Assembly: GCA_964580995.1 (NCBI GenBank)
Contig: CAZOMV010000081.1
Coordinates: forward strand, 1 to 27,409
Direction: 5' to 3'
Length of the DNA: 27,409 nucleotides
From: JAKJEP01 sp964580995
Lineage (GTDB): Bacteria; Planctomycetota; Phycisphaerae; Sedimentisphaerales; SM23-30
Within the stretch, counting starts at the first letter, position 1. Each line of letters opens with the position of its first letter. The notes beneath the pieces were generated by a model, which saw nothing but the letters and a program-made list of their open reading frames with translations, was not told the DNA's origin and did no database searches. The position numbers and the translations under genes are program-made. Shown here piece by piece: positions 14,874-23,677 of the stretch.

Positions 14874-17738
14874 GTGGCGACCTGTTTCGAAATCATCAAG
14901 CAGAGTGATGGCAAAAGTATCCATGCCCTTATGCGGTTATTTATTTGTTCGTTACTGCTGACCATAGGGGGTACTGCGAAGGCCGGTGAATTAGCGGTGA
15001 ATCTGGCAAGCCGGCAAATGGAAAAAACCACGAGAAGTGTAAATATGGATACCCTGGTAGGCCAGTCGGTGGATATTGCACCAAGTGCATATTTGTATCG
15101 GGTCGATCGTCCAGCAGATGCGAACCCACCGGAGACCTGGATTTTGCTCCTACATCATGCCAAGCTTCCTTTCGACCAGCCGGTGGATGTGAACCATCTT
15201 GCGGTGAAGAAGGTTCTCTGCGGCCTGTTGTGGGAAGAGGTGCGAAGGGTACGTCGTATCGATCTGTCATGGCCTGCCGATGCTAAGGGTAGGCCATTGC
15301 CGAACGAGGTAACTCTGACCTACTTTGATGCCACGGATGATTTGCCCCACACCTGGTGGAATCCCTTGACCATCCAGGATGCGGGCAAGCCGGAAGTTTC
15401 GGCCGACGGCCTTACGTATGCCTATACCATTCCCGTGGACTCGTGGGGCGTGGTGGTGAGTGTATGCGACGAAAAAGAGGCATCGACTTATGCTGTCCCC
15501 ACGGTTCGAGCCTTTGTCCAGGATGTCTGGAAAAAGATGGACCTGGAGATCGAGTGGGGTTTCGAGGACTCGACAGCCGCTCTTGATTATAGCGGCCGTA
15601 TCGAAGGGTATGACGCGATCCTTGCTAATGTAAGGCCGCTGGACGGCAGCCCGGGTACGGTCATGACTGCTCCGGATGCCTGGCAGTCCGATGGCAAGGA
15701 AACTGCCCGCCGGGGCGTGCAATTGAGCGTGCTGTATATGGGCAGTTCTGTTTGGCGCCGCGTGTGGCCAGACCGATGTCAGGAGGAGGATATCGCCCGT
15801 TCGATTGTGACAATTTGGACTACATCCGGAAGTTTCTCCTTCCTGGTATCTGATTTGGAATTGGGGCCGATCCTGGCGCCAGAGTACGGTTTCTTCGTCC
15901 GGGCCACAGCAGGGACGCGACCCTCCGTCCCATCGGAGGCGCCTTTCCCCATGGAGTCGGCGGCGGCGACCGCGAAAGATTTTCTGAAGGAACTCCAAGG
16001 TAAGGGACTCAAGACCATTCGACAGCGGGTTCGAGAACATCCTGAACAGACCTGGCAGGAGGCCGTCACAGCTATGCAGGGAGAGAATCCGTTACCACCG
16101 CATCCCAAACCGCCGTTGGAGCCGACCATGCAGGTCGAGGTGCCCTGCGAGCGACTGACCGCCCAATGGAAGCTGGGCGCATGGCACATTCTGCGGCGAT
16201 CGGTCCAGGATCCAGACGGAAAGTGGTATTTCAACGACTACCCCTTCGGTGTTCTGGCCGCCGAGACCTTTCAGATTCTCCGCACCCTGGATTTTCAGGG
16301 CAGGCACAAAGAGGCTGCCGATGGTCTGGATCAGTGGCTATTGTTACCGATGGAGCCTCGGATTGTTCCTGGTCAAGGAGGACACCAGCAGTTGGCTCCG
16401 CCCGATCGGCCGCTGGGGTATTTTTCCGATGGCAGGGGCTGCTTTACCCATGCGGAAGGACCGGATGGCGTGGGTGGTCACATGGATGGGATACATCCGG
16501 CAGGGCCCGGTATGATCATGCATGCCATGAATGAGCACTTCCGCCTGACCGGAGATATAGAGTGGCTCAAGTCCAACGCTCCGCGTATGAAGGCGAATGC
16601 CGAGTGGATTCTGCGTCAACGTCAGTTGCTGGCGTCGATCATTCCCGGCGGACAGCGTCTCTGGTGTAAGGGCCTTCAACCCGCCATGTGCGGCACTACC
16701 GATGCCAATGTTATGTTCGCCCAATTCTACCTTATGAATGCCTACTACTGGCTGGCCGTCAAACAAATGGCGGAACTGCTAACGCTGATCGATCCGAGCG
16801 AAGGCGCCAGGATGCATGCTGAGGCGGAGGCCTACCGCCAGGATCTTGTTGCAGCGTTGGACCGCTCCATAGCCCTTACTCCCGTGACACCCGTGCGGGA
16901 TGGAACCTACCACTCATTCATCCCCCATTCACCCTACGTTCGTGGTTTTGCCTCCAGTGCCTGGGGCTGGCGACGCTGCCAGGGACACGTGAGTGCAATT
17001 TACTGGGATGCCGGGCTGGTAACCACGCCCTTGATCGACCCCAGCGGCCTTCTGTCGCTGAGCGATCCTCGAGTCCAGGGATTCCTGGATGTCCTGGAGG
17101 ACCGACTTCTCCTGGAGAACATGAAAGTGAATGCGCGGACTACCAATTACGACCCCGAGAAACATTGGTTTGCGCATGCCAGTTGGCAGTATCAATGCGG
17201 ATTTGAACGTAATCCCAACATTCATTTAGAGGCGGACGATATCCCGAACTTCATTCGCTCGATGCTCAATCAGTATGCCGTGGACATTATGCCAGGCGAA
17301 TACAGTTTTCGCGAACACACCATAGGCGGACCGCCCGACAAAATCTTTGAGGAGTCCTGTTTCCTGGAGCGTTTCCGAAACATGCTGGTTATGGAGGAGG
17401 GCGGTTTGTTGTGGCTGGCGCGTGCTACCCCCCGGGTATGGCTGGAACAGGATAAAAAAATCTCCGTAAGAAATGCACCAACCCATTTTGGTGCGGTCAC
17501 CTACGAGATTGTCTCCGACGTAAATAACGGGAAAATCACCGCAACAATAGAAATACCCAATCGCAGTCCAGTCACGAGCATAATGATGCGATTCCGCCAT
17601 CCCCGGGCCATACCGATCCAGCGTGTGATGATTAACGGCCAACCCTGGACCGGATTTAATCCGGATAAAGAGGTAATCGAACTGACAGGATTGACGGGAA
17701 CGGTAATTATTGTTGCCGGCTACCAAACCGGGATATAA
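14874..17738 (+). CDS. Gene G: secreted six-hairpin glycosidase-like protein
   Basis: A 954-residue exported protein. The start is a GTG at 14874, supported by GGAGG (14861-14865) eight bases before it; the ATG at 14931 would give a shorter signal peptide (MRLFICSLLLTIGGTAKAG) but has no ribosome-binding site. The N-terminal about 370 residues are beta-rich and unassigned. Residues about 420-830 look like an alpha/alpha six-hairpin barrel, with features such as GHMDGIHPAGPGMIMHAMNE, a run of TGDIEWLK-type helices, and WGWRRCQGHVSAIYWDAG. The end (VMINGQPWTGFNPDKEVIEL) is a beta-sandwich of the type that closes many six-hairpin enzymes. The nearest description is the GH78/six-hairpin glycosidase group (alpha-L-rhamnosidase-like), but I cannot place it in a numbered family or name catalytic residues with certainty. 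No LamG or dockerin-like module is present. Confidence 0.62.
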   Translation: MATCFEIIKQSDGKSIHALMRLFICSLLLTIGGTAKAGELAVNLASRQMEKTTRSVNMDTLVGQSVDIAPSAYLYRVDRPADANPPETWILLLHHAKLPFDQPVDVNHLAVKKVLCGLLWEEVRRVRRIDLSWPADAKGRPLPNEVTLTYFDATDDLPHTWWNPLTIQDAGKPEVSADGLTYAYTIPVDSWGVVVSVCDEKEASTYAVPTVRAFVQDVWKKMDLEIEWGFEDSTAALDYSGRIEGYDAILANVRPLDGSPGTVMTAPDAWQSDGKETARRGVQLSVLYMGSSVWRRVWPDRCQEEDIARSIVTIWTTSGSFSFLVSDLELGPILAPEYGFFVRATAGTRPSVPSEAPFPMESAAATAKDFLKELQGKGLKTIRQRVREHPEQTWQEAVTAMQGENPLPPHPKPPLEPTMQVEVPCERLTAQWKLGAWHILRRSVQDPDGKWYFNDYPFGVLAAETFQILRTLDFQGRHKEAADGLDQWLLLPMEPRIVPGQGGHQQLAPPDRPLGYFSDGRGCFTHAEGPDGVGGHMDGIHPAGPGMIMHAMNEHFRLTGDIEWLKSNAPRMKANAEWILRQRQLLASIIPGGQRLWCKGLQPAMCGTTDANVMFAQFYLMNAYYWLAVKQMAELLTLIDPSEGARMHAEAEAYRQDLVAALDRSIALTPVTPVRDGTYHSFIPHSPYVRGFASSAWGWRRCQGHVSAIYWDAGLVTTPLIDPSGLLSLSDPRVQGFLDVLEDRLLLENMKVNARTTNYDPEKHWFAHASWQYQCGFERNPNIHLEADDIPNFIRSMLNQYAVDIMPGEYSFREHTIGGPPDKIFEESCFLERFRNMLVMEEGGLLWLARATPRVWLEQDKKISVRNAPTHFGAVTYEIVSDVNNGKITATIEIPNRSPVTSIMMRFRHPRAIPIQRVMINGQPWTGFNPDKEVIELTGLTGTVIIVAGYQTGI

Positions 17739-17885
17739 GAATAAAGCTCAAAACTATGACTTTCCCAGAAGGTGTCGGCCTACCCGATCAATACAATCTG
17801 AAGAAACATTGGTTTATTGTCAACAGCGTATTTCTGGAGCAAAAGAGTCTTTTATCGTAGATGCAGCCCAAAGGAGACTCCTATT

Positions 17886-20702
17886 ATGTTTTTCCGAACC
17901 ATAAAAACATCATTTGAAATTCACCGAATGATTCAATTTCTATTGATGATAACCGGTTTCTGGTTCATGACCGAGGCCACGACCAAAGGGCAGGTGTGGG
18001 ACCTGGCCGCCGATTTTTCCCTAGAGGCCAATCCCAGTGGACCATGGTCATTCGGCTGGACCGATGCGCCCGGGGGCGATCTGCACCTGTACGATCTGTT
18101 ATGGGGTACGCAAAAGGACAGTGAAATCAAGGGCTTCTGGGCGCCCGGCTGGTTTGGATCGGCCAGAGCCTGGACCATGCGACGTGGGGATGAATCCAAA
18201 ATGTTGGAATTACTGCCGCCCCCCGGTGAACTGCCCTATCCCGACCACTGGGTGGAGGCCGGTTATACCGGCAAGGAAGCGGCAGAGCAGGCGGCTGGTT
18301 TGCCGTCCTATCTGGATCCGTTTGGTTTCGTGAGTAAGAATATATCGGAGGGTGCGTTATCCATGATCGATTATTACTGGGAACCGGACGCTATCGTTCT
18401 TATGCCCCCTGGAGGGCAGGGTGCCAATGCCAGAACCGTGGTACGGTGGACCGCGCCGGAAGCATGCTGTGTTATTGTTAAGTATAGGTTTACCGGGGTA
18501 AGGAGCAAGGAGGATGCCGGCAGGAGAGCGCCGGTCAGTGTCCTGCATAACGGCACGGAAATTTATGACGGGCTGATGGATGGTTTCATTGGCGAGGACG
18601 TATGCGGCAAAAATCCGCAACATGAGTATTCTGCCATTGTCTCCATGGAACGGGGAGATACTCTGGATTTTACCGTGGGCCTCCTCCCCAACGTTAACTA
18701 CAACCTTTTTGGTATTCAAAACAAACAACTCCTACCCGCCGTAGGCCTTGCCGTAAACATCGCGGTTGTCGTTGACCAAAATAGCAGGGCCAAGCAGTGG
18801 GTATCCGCGAAATTCAAAAGGACGGCCATTTCTCGCGAACAGGCACCGGGACCGACTGATTATCACACCGATACTACGGAACCGCCGTTCTCGTTTGTGT
18901 ATGATGGTAAGCCATCCGGGGAAATCCTAAAGTCCTGGAAGGTGGATTACAGTAGTAATAAGCTGGATTCGCAACGTACCGAGCACACCCTTGTTTACCG
19001 GGATCCCGCCAGCGGTTTGGTGGTCCGCTGTGCAGGAATTGAATACTATGATTTTCCCACGGTTGAATGGACCGTTTACTTAAAGAATGACGGTATAACC
19101 GATACCCCGATTATCCAGAATCTTCAAGCAATGGATATGCCTATCGAACGCGGTCCAATTGGTGAGTTTGTTCTCCGGAGGTTTGCCGATCATCCCATAG
19201 AAACGATCCTTAAACCAGAGATGTCGCAATCCCTGCAAGATCCCATTGCCTATTTCAATGTGGAACTACTGGGAGAAGGTGTTATTATCGCCATGGGCTG
19301 GCCCGGACAATTGAAAGTCGACTTTATCCGTGATGCCCGGAATAGTCTATTCGTAAAGGGAGGTCAGACGTTTACTCATTTTAGTCTGCATCCCGGTGAA
19401 CAGATTCGGACGCCGCTGGTGGTGTTGCAATTCTGGACCGGAAACCGAATCAATGCCCAAAATGTCTGGCGCCGGTGGATGATCGCTCATAATATGCCCC
19501 ACCCGGGGGGGGAGTTGCTTGCCCCGCAATTATCCGCATCCAGCGCCTACTGGTATGGAAACATGGTTTTCGCCACGGAAGAAAACCAGAAAATGTTTAT
19601 CGATCGGTATCTGGAAGAGGATTTGAAGCCCGATTACTGGTGGATGGATGCCGGGTGGTACCCACCCAACCTTACGAAAATCGGGAAAACTCCCATACCC
19701 GGCTGGGCTGTCACCGGGACCTGGGAGGTGGATACCCGGCGATTCCCGAACGGCTTGCGAGCTATTACCGATTACGCTCATGCCCGTGGAATCAAGAGCA
19801 TTTTGTGGTGTAACGAAGAACGGGTCACGACGGCCGTACCGACCTGGCTGAGTGAAAACCATCCGGAATGGCTCTTGGGCACGGAAGGGGGTGACAAACT
19901 ATTTGATTTTGGCAATGCGGAAGCCTGGCAGTGGGCCGCTACTCATTTCAGCACGCTTCTCCAGGAACAGGGCATCGATATTCATCGAATGGATACTATG
20001 ATAACCGGGGGGCCTTATTGGCGGGCCAAAGATGCTGATAACCGGCAGGGAATCAGTGAGATTTATCATGTGGCCGGTTATCTGGCTTTTCTGAATGAGT
20101 TACTAAAACGCAATCCGCAATTGCGTCTTGACCATCACCGAATCGACCTGGAAACCCTTCGCCGCTCTGCTCCTCTTATTCTGGGGATCGATTTTGAGCC
20201 GATTGGGGATCAATGCCACAACTATCGCCTGGCTTCGTGGATACCCTGGCACGGTTTGTGCACCCGGGTAATCGAACCCTATGATTTTCGCAGCACGATG
20301 TGTCTGGCACTGGCTATGGGCTGGGACTTACGCCGTGGGGATCTGGATTATGACCTTGCTCGATGCCTAATAAGCCAGTGGTGGACTATTGCCCCCAATT
20401 ATTACGGTGATTTTTATCCTCTGACACCCTACAGTCAAGCCAGTGATGTCTGGATGGCATGGCAGTACGATCGACCAGAAAAAGGGCAGGGAGTAGTACA
20501 GGTCTTTCGGCGCCGGGACAGCCTGAAAGAGATCGGCCGGTTTTGCCTGCAGGGATTGGCTGCCAAAGCCACCTATACGGTTGTGGACGTTGACAAAAAT
20601 GAATCCGAGCAAATAGCCGGTGGCAAATTGATGGAACAGGGATTAACGGTGGAAATTCCTGCAAAAGACCAGGCAATCATAATTACTTATGAGAAAATGT
20701 AG
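17886..20702 (+). CDS. Gene H: beta-sandwich + divergent GH36
   Basis: A 938-residue exported protein. ATG 17886 follows AAGGAG (17871-17876) at nine bases; the open frame upstream to 17817 lacks such support. Signal peptide to about residue 36. Residues about 38-300 form a beta-sandwich module (PWSFGW near the start, VLHNGTEIYDG, DTLDFTVG near the end) that also appears in gene K. Residues about 320-570 are the GH36 N-terminal sandwich. The barrel has WWMDAGW (585-591), ILWCNEER and the expected nucleophile Asp703 in HRMDT. The usual CxxGGxR substrate-binding motif is replaced by D749-H-H-R752, and the acid/base region reads LGID769FEP instead of SDY. Fold membership is clear; substrate or activity may differ from alpha-galactosidase. 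A 64-bp scrap of this sequence lies at 1077-1140. Confidence 0.82.
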   Translation: MFFRTIKTSFEIHRMIQFLLMITGFWFMTEATTKGQVWDLAADFSLEANPSGPWSFGWTDAPGGDLHLYDLLWGTQKDSEIKGFWAPGWFGSARAWTMRRGDESKMLELLPPPGELPYPDHWVEAGYTGKEAAEQAAGLPSYLDPFGFVSKNISEGALSMIDYYWEPDAIVLMPPGGQGANARTVVRWTAPEACCVIVKYRFTGVRSKEDAGRRAPVSVLHNGTEIYDGLMDGFIGEDVCGKNPQHEYSAIVSMERGDTLDFTVGLLPNVNYNLFGIQNKQLLPAVGLAVNIAVVVDQNSRAKQWVSAKFKRTAISREQAPGPTDYHTDTTEPPFSFVYDGKPSGEILKSWKVDYSSNKLDSQRTEHTLVYRDPASGLVVRCAGIEYYDFPTVEWTVYLKNDGITDTPIIQNLQAMDMPIERGPIGEFVLRRFADHPIETILKPEMSQSLQDPIAYFNVELLGEGVIIAMGWPGQLKVDFIRDARNSLFVKGGQTFTHFSLHPGEQIRTPLVVLQFWTGNRINAQNVWRRWMIAHNMPHPGGELLAPQLSASSAYWYGNMVFATEENQKMFIDRYLEEDLKPDYWWMDAGWYPPNLTKIGKTPIPGWAVTGTWEVDTRRFPNGLRAITDYAHARGIKSILWCNEERVTTAVPTWLSENHPEWLLGTEGGDKLFDFGNAEAWQWAATHFSTLLQEQGIDIHRMDTMITGGPYWRAKDADNRQGISEIYHVAGYLAFLNELLKRNPQLRLDHHRIDLETLRRSAPLILGIDFEPIGDQCHNYRLASWIPWHGLCTRVIEPYDFRSTMCLALAMGWDLRRGDLDYDLARCLISQWWTIAPNYYGDFYPLTPYSQASDVWMAWQYDRPEKGQGVVQVFRRRDSLKEIGRFCLQGLAAKATYTVVDVDKNESEQIAGGKLMEQGLTVEIPAKDQAIIITYEKM

Positions 20703-20852
20703 TTTTATCCCTGGTTTTCGGCAAGTCCCTCGACCTTGCTGACAATACGCCGAGTTATTTCCCTTTGGCAGTTTATGCACAAACTGCTCCGCCTGACAGC
20801 TCCAACGAATGGTATAGGCCATCGAATCGCCATGGATATTCGTAAAATGCGA

Positions 20853-20886
20853 AAGGCTCTCTTATCACCAGGGGTAAGGGAGCCTT
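20853..20886. terminator. 12-bp hairpin between H and I
   Basis: AAGGCTCTCTTA (20853-20864) pairs with TAAGGGAGCCTT (20875-20886), with one G-T pair and a 10-base loop. No T tract follows on either strand. Likely a terminator or RNA-stabilising hairpin after gene H, but 150 bases beyond its stop. Confidence 0.45.
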
Positions 20887-20923
20887 CGGGGGATTCCTGG
20901 CCGGAAAGAATCCTAAAAAATGA

Positions 20924-20952
20924 TAGGCACAATCAGGTGGTCACTATATAAT
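20924..20952 (+). promoter_or_regulatory. Candidate promoter of gene I
   Basis: A perfect TATAAT at 20947-20952 lies 88 bases before the ATG of gene I. The 17-base-spaced -35 box (TAGGCA, 20924-20929) is poor, so an activator would be needed if this is real. Confidence 0.3.
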
Positions 20953-21039
20953 GGTAGCCATGTCGACCGGCGGTGTAGCCGGGAAAGATCCTATGGGAAA
21001 TGTCAGTTACTTCCGAGTTTAAGCAAAGGACAAATAAAA

Positions 21040-23583
21040 ATGAGAAAGTGGCTGATATTTGCTTGTTGTAATCTGATCGGTGCTATCTCGACAGTCGGGG
21101 CGATGAATACGATGGAATTTACCCGGCAGGAATTTATGGCACCGGAAAGCCTGTATTGGCCCTCCTACTTTTGGCTGTGGAATGGTCCGCTCCATGCCGA
21201 GGTTATAACCGAGCAATTGCAGGATATGCGGAACCATGATGCCCGAAGCGTATGTATTCTGCCGATGCCCCGCGAATTTCGCCCGGATCGTTCTAACAAT
21301 CAGATGGACGTGGACTATCTGAGCGACGAATTTTTTCAGCGTATTGAAGCCGCGGTTCGGGAAGCGAATCGGCTGGATATGCAGTGTATCCTGTATGATG
21401 AGGGAGGATGGCCGTCAGGTCAGGCGGGCGGGCGTGTTACGCGCGACCATCCGGAATTTCAATCCGCCGTGATGAAACAGGGAGAGGACGGCCAGTGGCG
21501 GCTGGAAAGCCGAAATTCGGTTGACCGGCTTAATCCCCTGGCGACACAGCGGTTTTTGGAACTGACCCATCAGGGCTACAGCCGGGCCGTCGGTCATTAT
21601 TTGGGAAATACCATTCGCCTGATGTGGACCGATGAACCAACGGGCGGGAGGTTTTGCCCGCCCTGTAGGGAAGTCCCCTGGACCGCCGGCCTGGGTGAGG
21701 AATTTGAGCAAAAATACGGCTATCGTATCGAAGAACATCTGGATATTTTTGCCAAAGACCAAGCACAATTGACACCGGATGAAATACGAATCAAAATTGA
21801 TTTTTACGATTGCTGGTCACAACGATTTGTAGATGCCTATTATACGCCGATCCATCAATGGTGCCGCGAGCACCATATTTGGGGGCCGCTGACGCAACCG
21901 GACAACGAACATACGACCGATTCCCCGATCGAGCAGAACGGCAATATTTTACGGGTGATGCGCTCGGGTGTACCGTCGATCGACGTGATCTGGCGGCAGA
22001 TATGGCCGATGCAGAAAAATCATCATTTTCCATTATATGCGGCGAGTGCAGCACATCAACTGGGGCTACCCTGGGCTCACAGCGAATCGTTTTGTGTGTA
22101 CGGTAACGGGCTGACACTGGAACAGATGAAGTGGATCATCGATTACCAGTACGTTCGCGGAATTAATCTGCTGACGCTGGGGTGCTACCCGCTGTCCACA
22201 CGGGACCATTTGATGGGAGGTGAACGGCCCCATTTCGGACCGGTAAATCCGTTGTGGGACTTAATGCCGGGATTGCATGGGTACATTGCCCGGTTGGGCT
22301 ACGCGTTGAGTTGCGGGAAGCCGCTCATCGAGACCGCCTTGTATTATCCGGTTCGGGATTTGTGGGCTTACTCGGGCTGTAAGGCAATCGAAACCGTCAT
22401 AACAGGCCATGACAGTCTGGCCGGGGCTTTGCTGAAAAATCAATGCGGATTCGACCTAGTCGATGATGATGTGCTGTCCGAGGGGGCGACGGTGAAAGAC
22501 GGGCGGTTGTGCATTGGACCGATGCAATACCGGACGCTTGTTTTTGGTCCCTGCCGCTGGCTGAAAGAAGACAGCACGAAAATCCTGGTGGAATTTATCC
22601 GTTCCGGTGGGGAGATTTTCTGTCTGGAAGGATTACCGGGTACCAACGGTGATCATGGTGAGCGGCTGACGGCCATATTGGATGAATCCGCTAAAATGCG
22701 GATCCATCGGTTCCACGCTGCGGAGGAGATCAGTCTGCCGCCCGGAGTGTTAGCCAGTTTTGAGCCACCCTGTCCGGGATTGCGGATTTTGGTTCGTAAG
22801 ATGGATAACGGTTCTTTGTATTTTCTCTGGAACGAAGGTGATGTGGACATAGATACGATGGGTCATTTTCAGGAATCCGGTACTGTCTGCGAATTAGACC
22901 CACAATGCGGTAAAATTACATCGGTTGAAGAAAATCTCAGCTCAACTCGTGGTGAAACGGTTCTGGCTGTACACCTGAGACCGGGGGAATCCAGACTTTT
23001 GCTATTCGGATATGATTGGGCTGAAGAAAACCGCCTATGGCAGGAGTTGACAGCCGTAAAACTTACCCAAGGATGGCAGGTGAAAATTCTTCGAAGATTT
23101 GATGTCGGGACACGCAATTATGAGGTGAGTAGTGTGCTTCAAAACGAATGGGAGCCGGCGGAACTCGGTTCGTGGGTGAAATATTTTTCCGAGGATTTTT
23201 CCGGAGATGCGGTTTATCGTATTACGGTTCCGATGCGGAAGGAACAAATCGGAGCCTCGATGAAACTGGAACTGGGGCGGGTGGAATACGCCGCCCGAGT
23301 GCGAATCAATGGGAAGGAAGTCGGCAGTGTGTCCTGGTCACCGTGGGAACTATCCATTCCCGGAAAAATTGAAACCGACAGGCTGGAATTGGAAATTGTC
23401 GTAACCAATACCCTGGCCAATGTTTTAACGTCCCAGCAGGTGCGAGAGGATTGGAAGAGTCGGACCGGCCCCGGCTGGCCGCCTGCCCCCTACGATCTCC
23501 GGGCCGCCGATTTGGAAAAAGAGTCCCGTGGAGGCGGTTTATATGGCCCCGTAATACTGAAAATCGGGAAATTGGAACACTAA
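21040..23583 (+). CDS. Gene I: GH106-like glycoside hydrolase (putative alpha-L-rhamnosidase)
   Basis: An 847-residue exported protein. ATG 21040 follows AAAGGA (21025-21030) and starts a short signal peptide (MRKWLIFACCNLIGAISTVGA); the open frame upstream to 20920 has no support. The N-terminal barrel reads YWPSYFWLWNGPL, then YLSDEFFQRIEAAVREA, ILYDEGGWPSGQAGG and WTDEP, the style of GH106 and related large glycosidases. Candidate catalytic acids are Glu199 (TDEP) and Glu349 (HSES), by motif only. The C-terminal part (ARVRINGKEVGSVSWSPWEL) is a sugar-binding jelly roll as in GH106 and GH2 enzymes. GH106 proteins cleave alpha-L-rhamnosides, including pectic rhamnogalacturonan. An unclassified sister family is possible. 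It has no LamG or dockerin-like module. Confidence 0.7.
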   Translation: MRKWLIFACCNLIGAISTVGAMNTMEFTRQEFMAPESLYWPSYFWLWNGPLHAEVITEQLQDMRNHDARSVCILPMPREFRPDRSNNQMDVDYLSDEFFQRIEAAVREANRLDMQCILYDEGGWPSGQAGGRVTRDHPEFQSAVMKQGEDGQWRLESRNSVDRLNPLATQRFLELTHQGYSRAVGHYLGNTIRLMWTDEPTGGRFCPPCREVPWTAGLGEEFEQKYGYRIEEHLDIFAKDQAQLTPDEIRIKIDFYDCWSQRFVDAYYTPIHQWCREHHIWGPLTQPDNEHTTDSPIEQNGNILRVMRSGVPSIDVIWRQIWPMQKNHHFPLYAASAAHQLGLPWAHSESFCVYGNGLTLEQMKWIIDYQYVRGINLLTLGCYPLSTRDHLMGGERPHFGPVNPLWDLMPGLHGYIARLGYALSCGKPLIETALYYPVRDLWAYSGCKAIETVITGHDSLAGALLKNQCGFDLVDDDVLSEGATVKDGRLCIGPMQYRTLVFGPCRWLKEDSTKILVEFIRSGGEIFCLEGLPGTNGDHGERLTAILDESAKMRIHRFHAAEEISLPPGVLASFEPPCPGLRILVRKMDNGSLYFLWNEGDVDIDTMGHFQESGTVCELDPQCGKITSVEENLSSTRGETVLAVHLRPGESRLLLFGYDWAEENRLWQELTAVKLTQGWQVKILRRFDVGTRNYEVSSVLQNEWEPAELGSWVKYFSEDFSGDAVYRITVPMRKEQIGASMKLELGRVEYAARVRINGKEVGSVSWSPWELSIPGKIETDRLELEIVVTNTLANVLTSQQVREDWKSRTGPGWPPAPYDLRAADLEKESRGGGLYGPVILKIGKLEH

Positions 23584-23677
23584 GATGATCGTATGACAGT
23601 CAAGTTAGATTGACTCGGCTCTTTGTATGGTTTCTGATAAGAATGGAAAACTTACTAGGAAATAAGGAGACAAAGAT

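Larger units (their letters stand above)
20703..21039. other. Intergenic region H-I
   Basis: A gap of 337 bases without a supported gene. It holds a 12-bp inverted repeat (20853-20886), a candidate promoter (-10 at 20947-20952) and the AAAGGA of gene I at 21025-21030. Short open frames exist on both strands but lack ribosome-binding sites. Confidence 0.55.

Noticed and set aside
17817..17885. Longer N-terminus for gene H
   Set aside because: The upstream ATG lacks a ribosome-binding site; AAGGAG precedes the ATG at 17886, which also opens the signal peptide.
20705..20932. Minus-strand frame with a CINC motif resembling a zinc ribbon
   Set aside because: No ribosome-binding site, only one CxxC, and the hairpin at 20853-20886 lies within it. 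Too weak to call.
20920..21039. Longer N-terminus for gene I
   Set aside because: The extra 40 residues would block the signal peptide and have no ribosome-binding site; AAAGGA supports 21040.
23598..23615. Hairpin AGTCAA/TTGACT after gene I
   Set aside because: Only 6 bp, AT-rich, with no T tract; could easily arise by chance.
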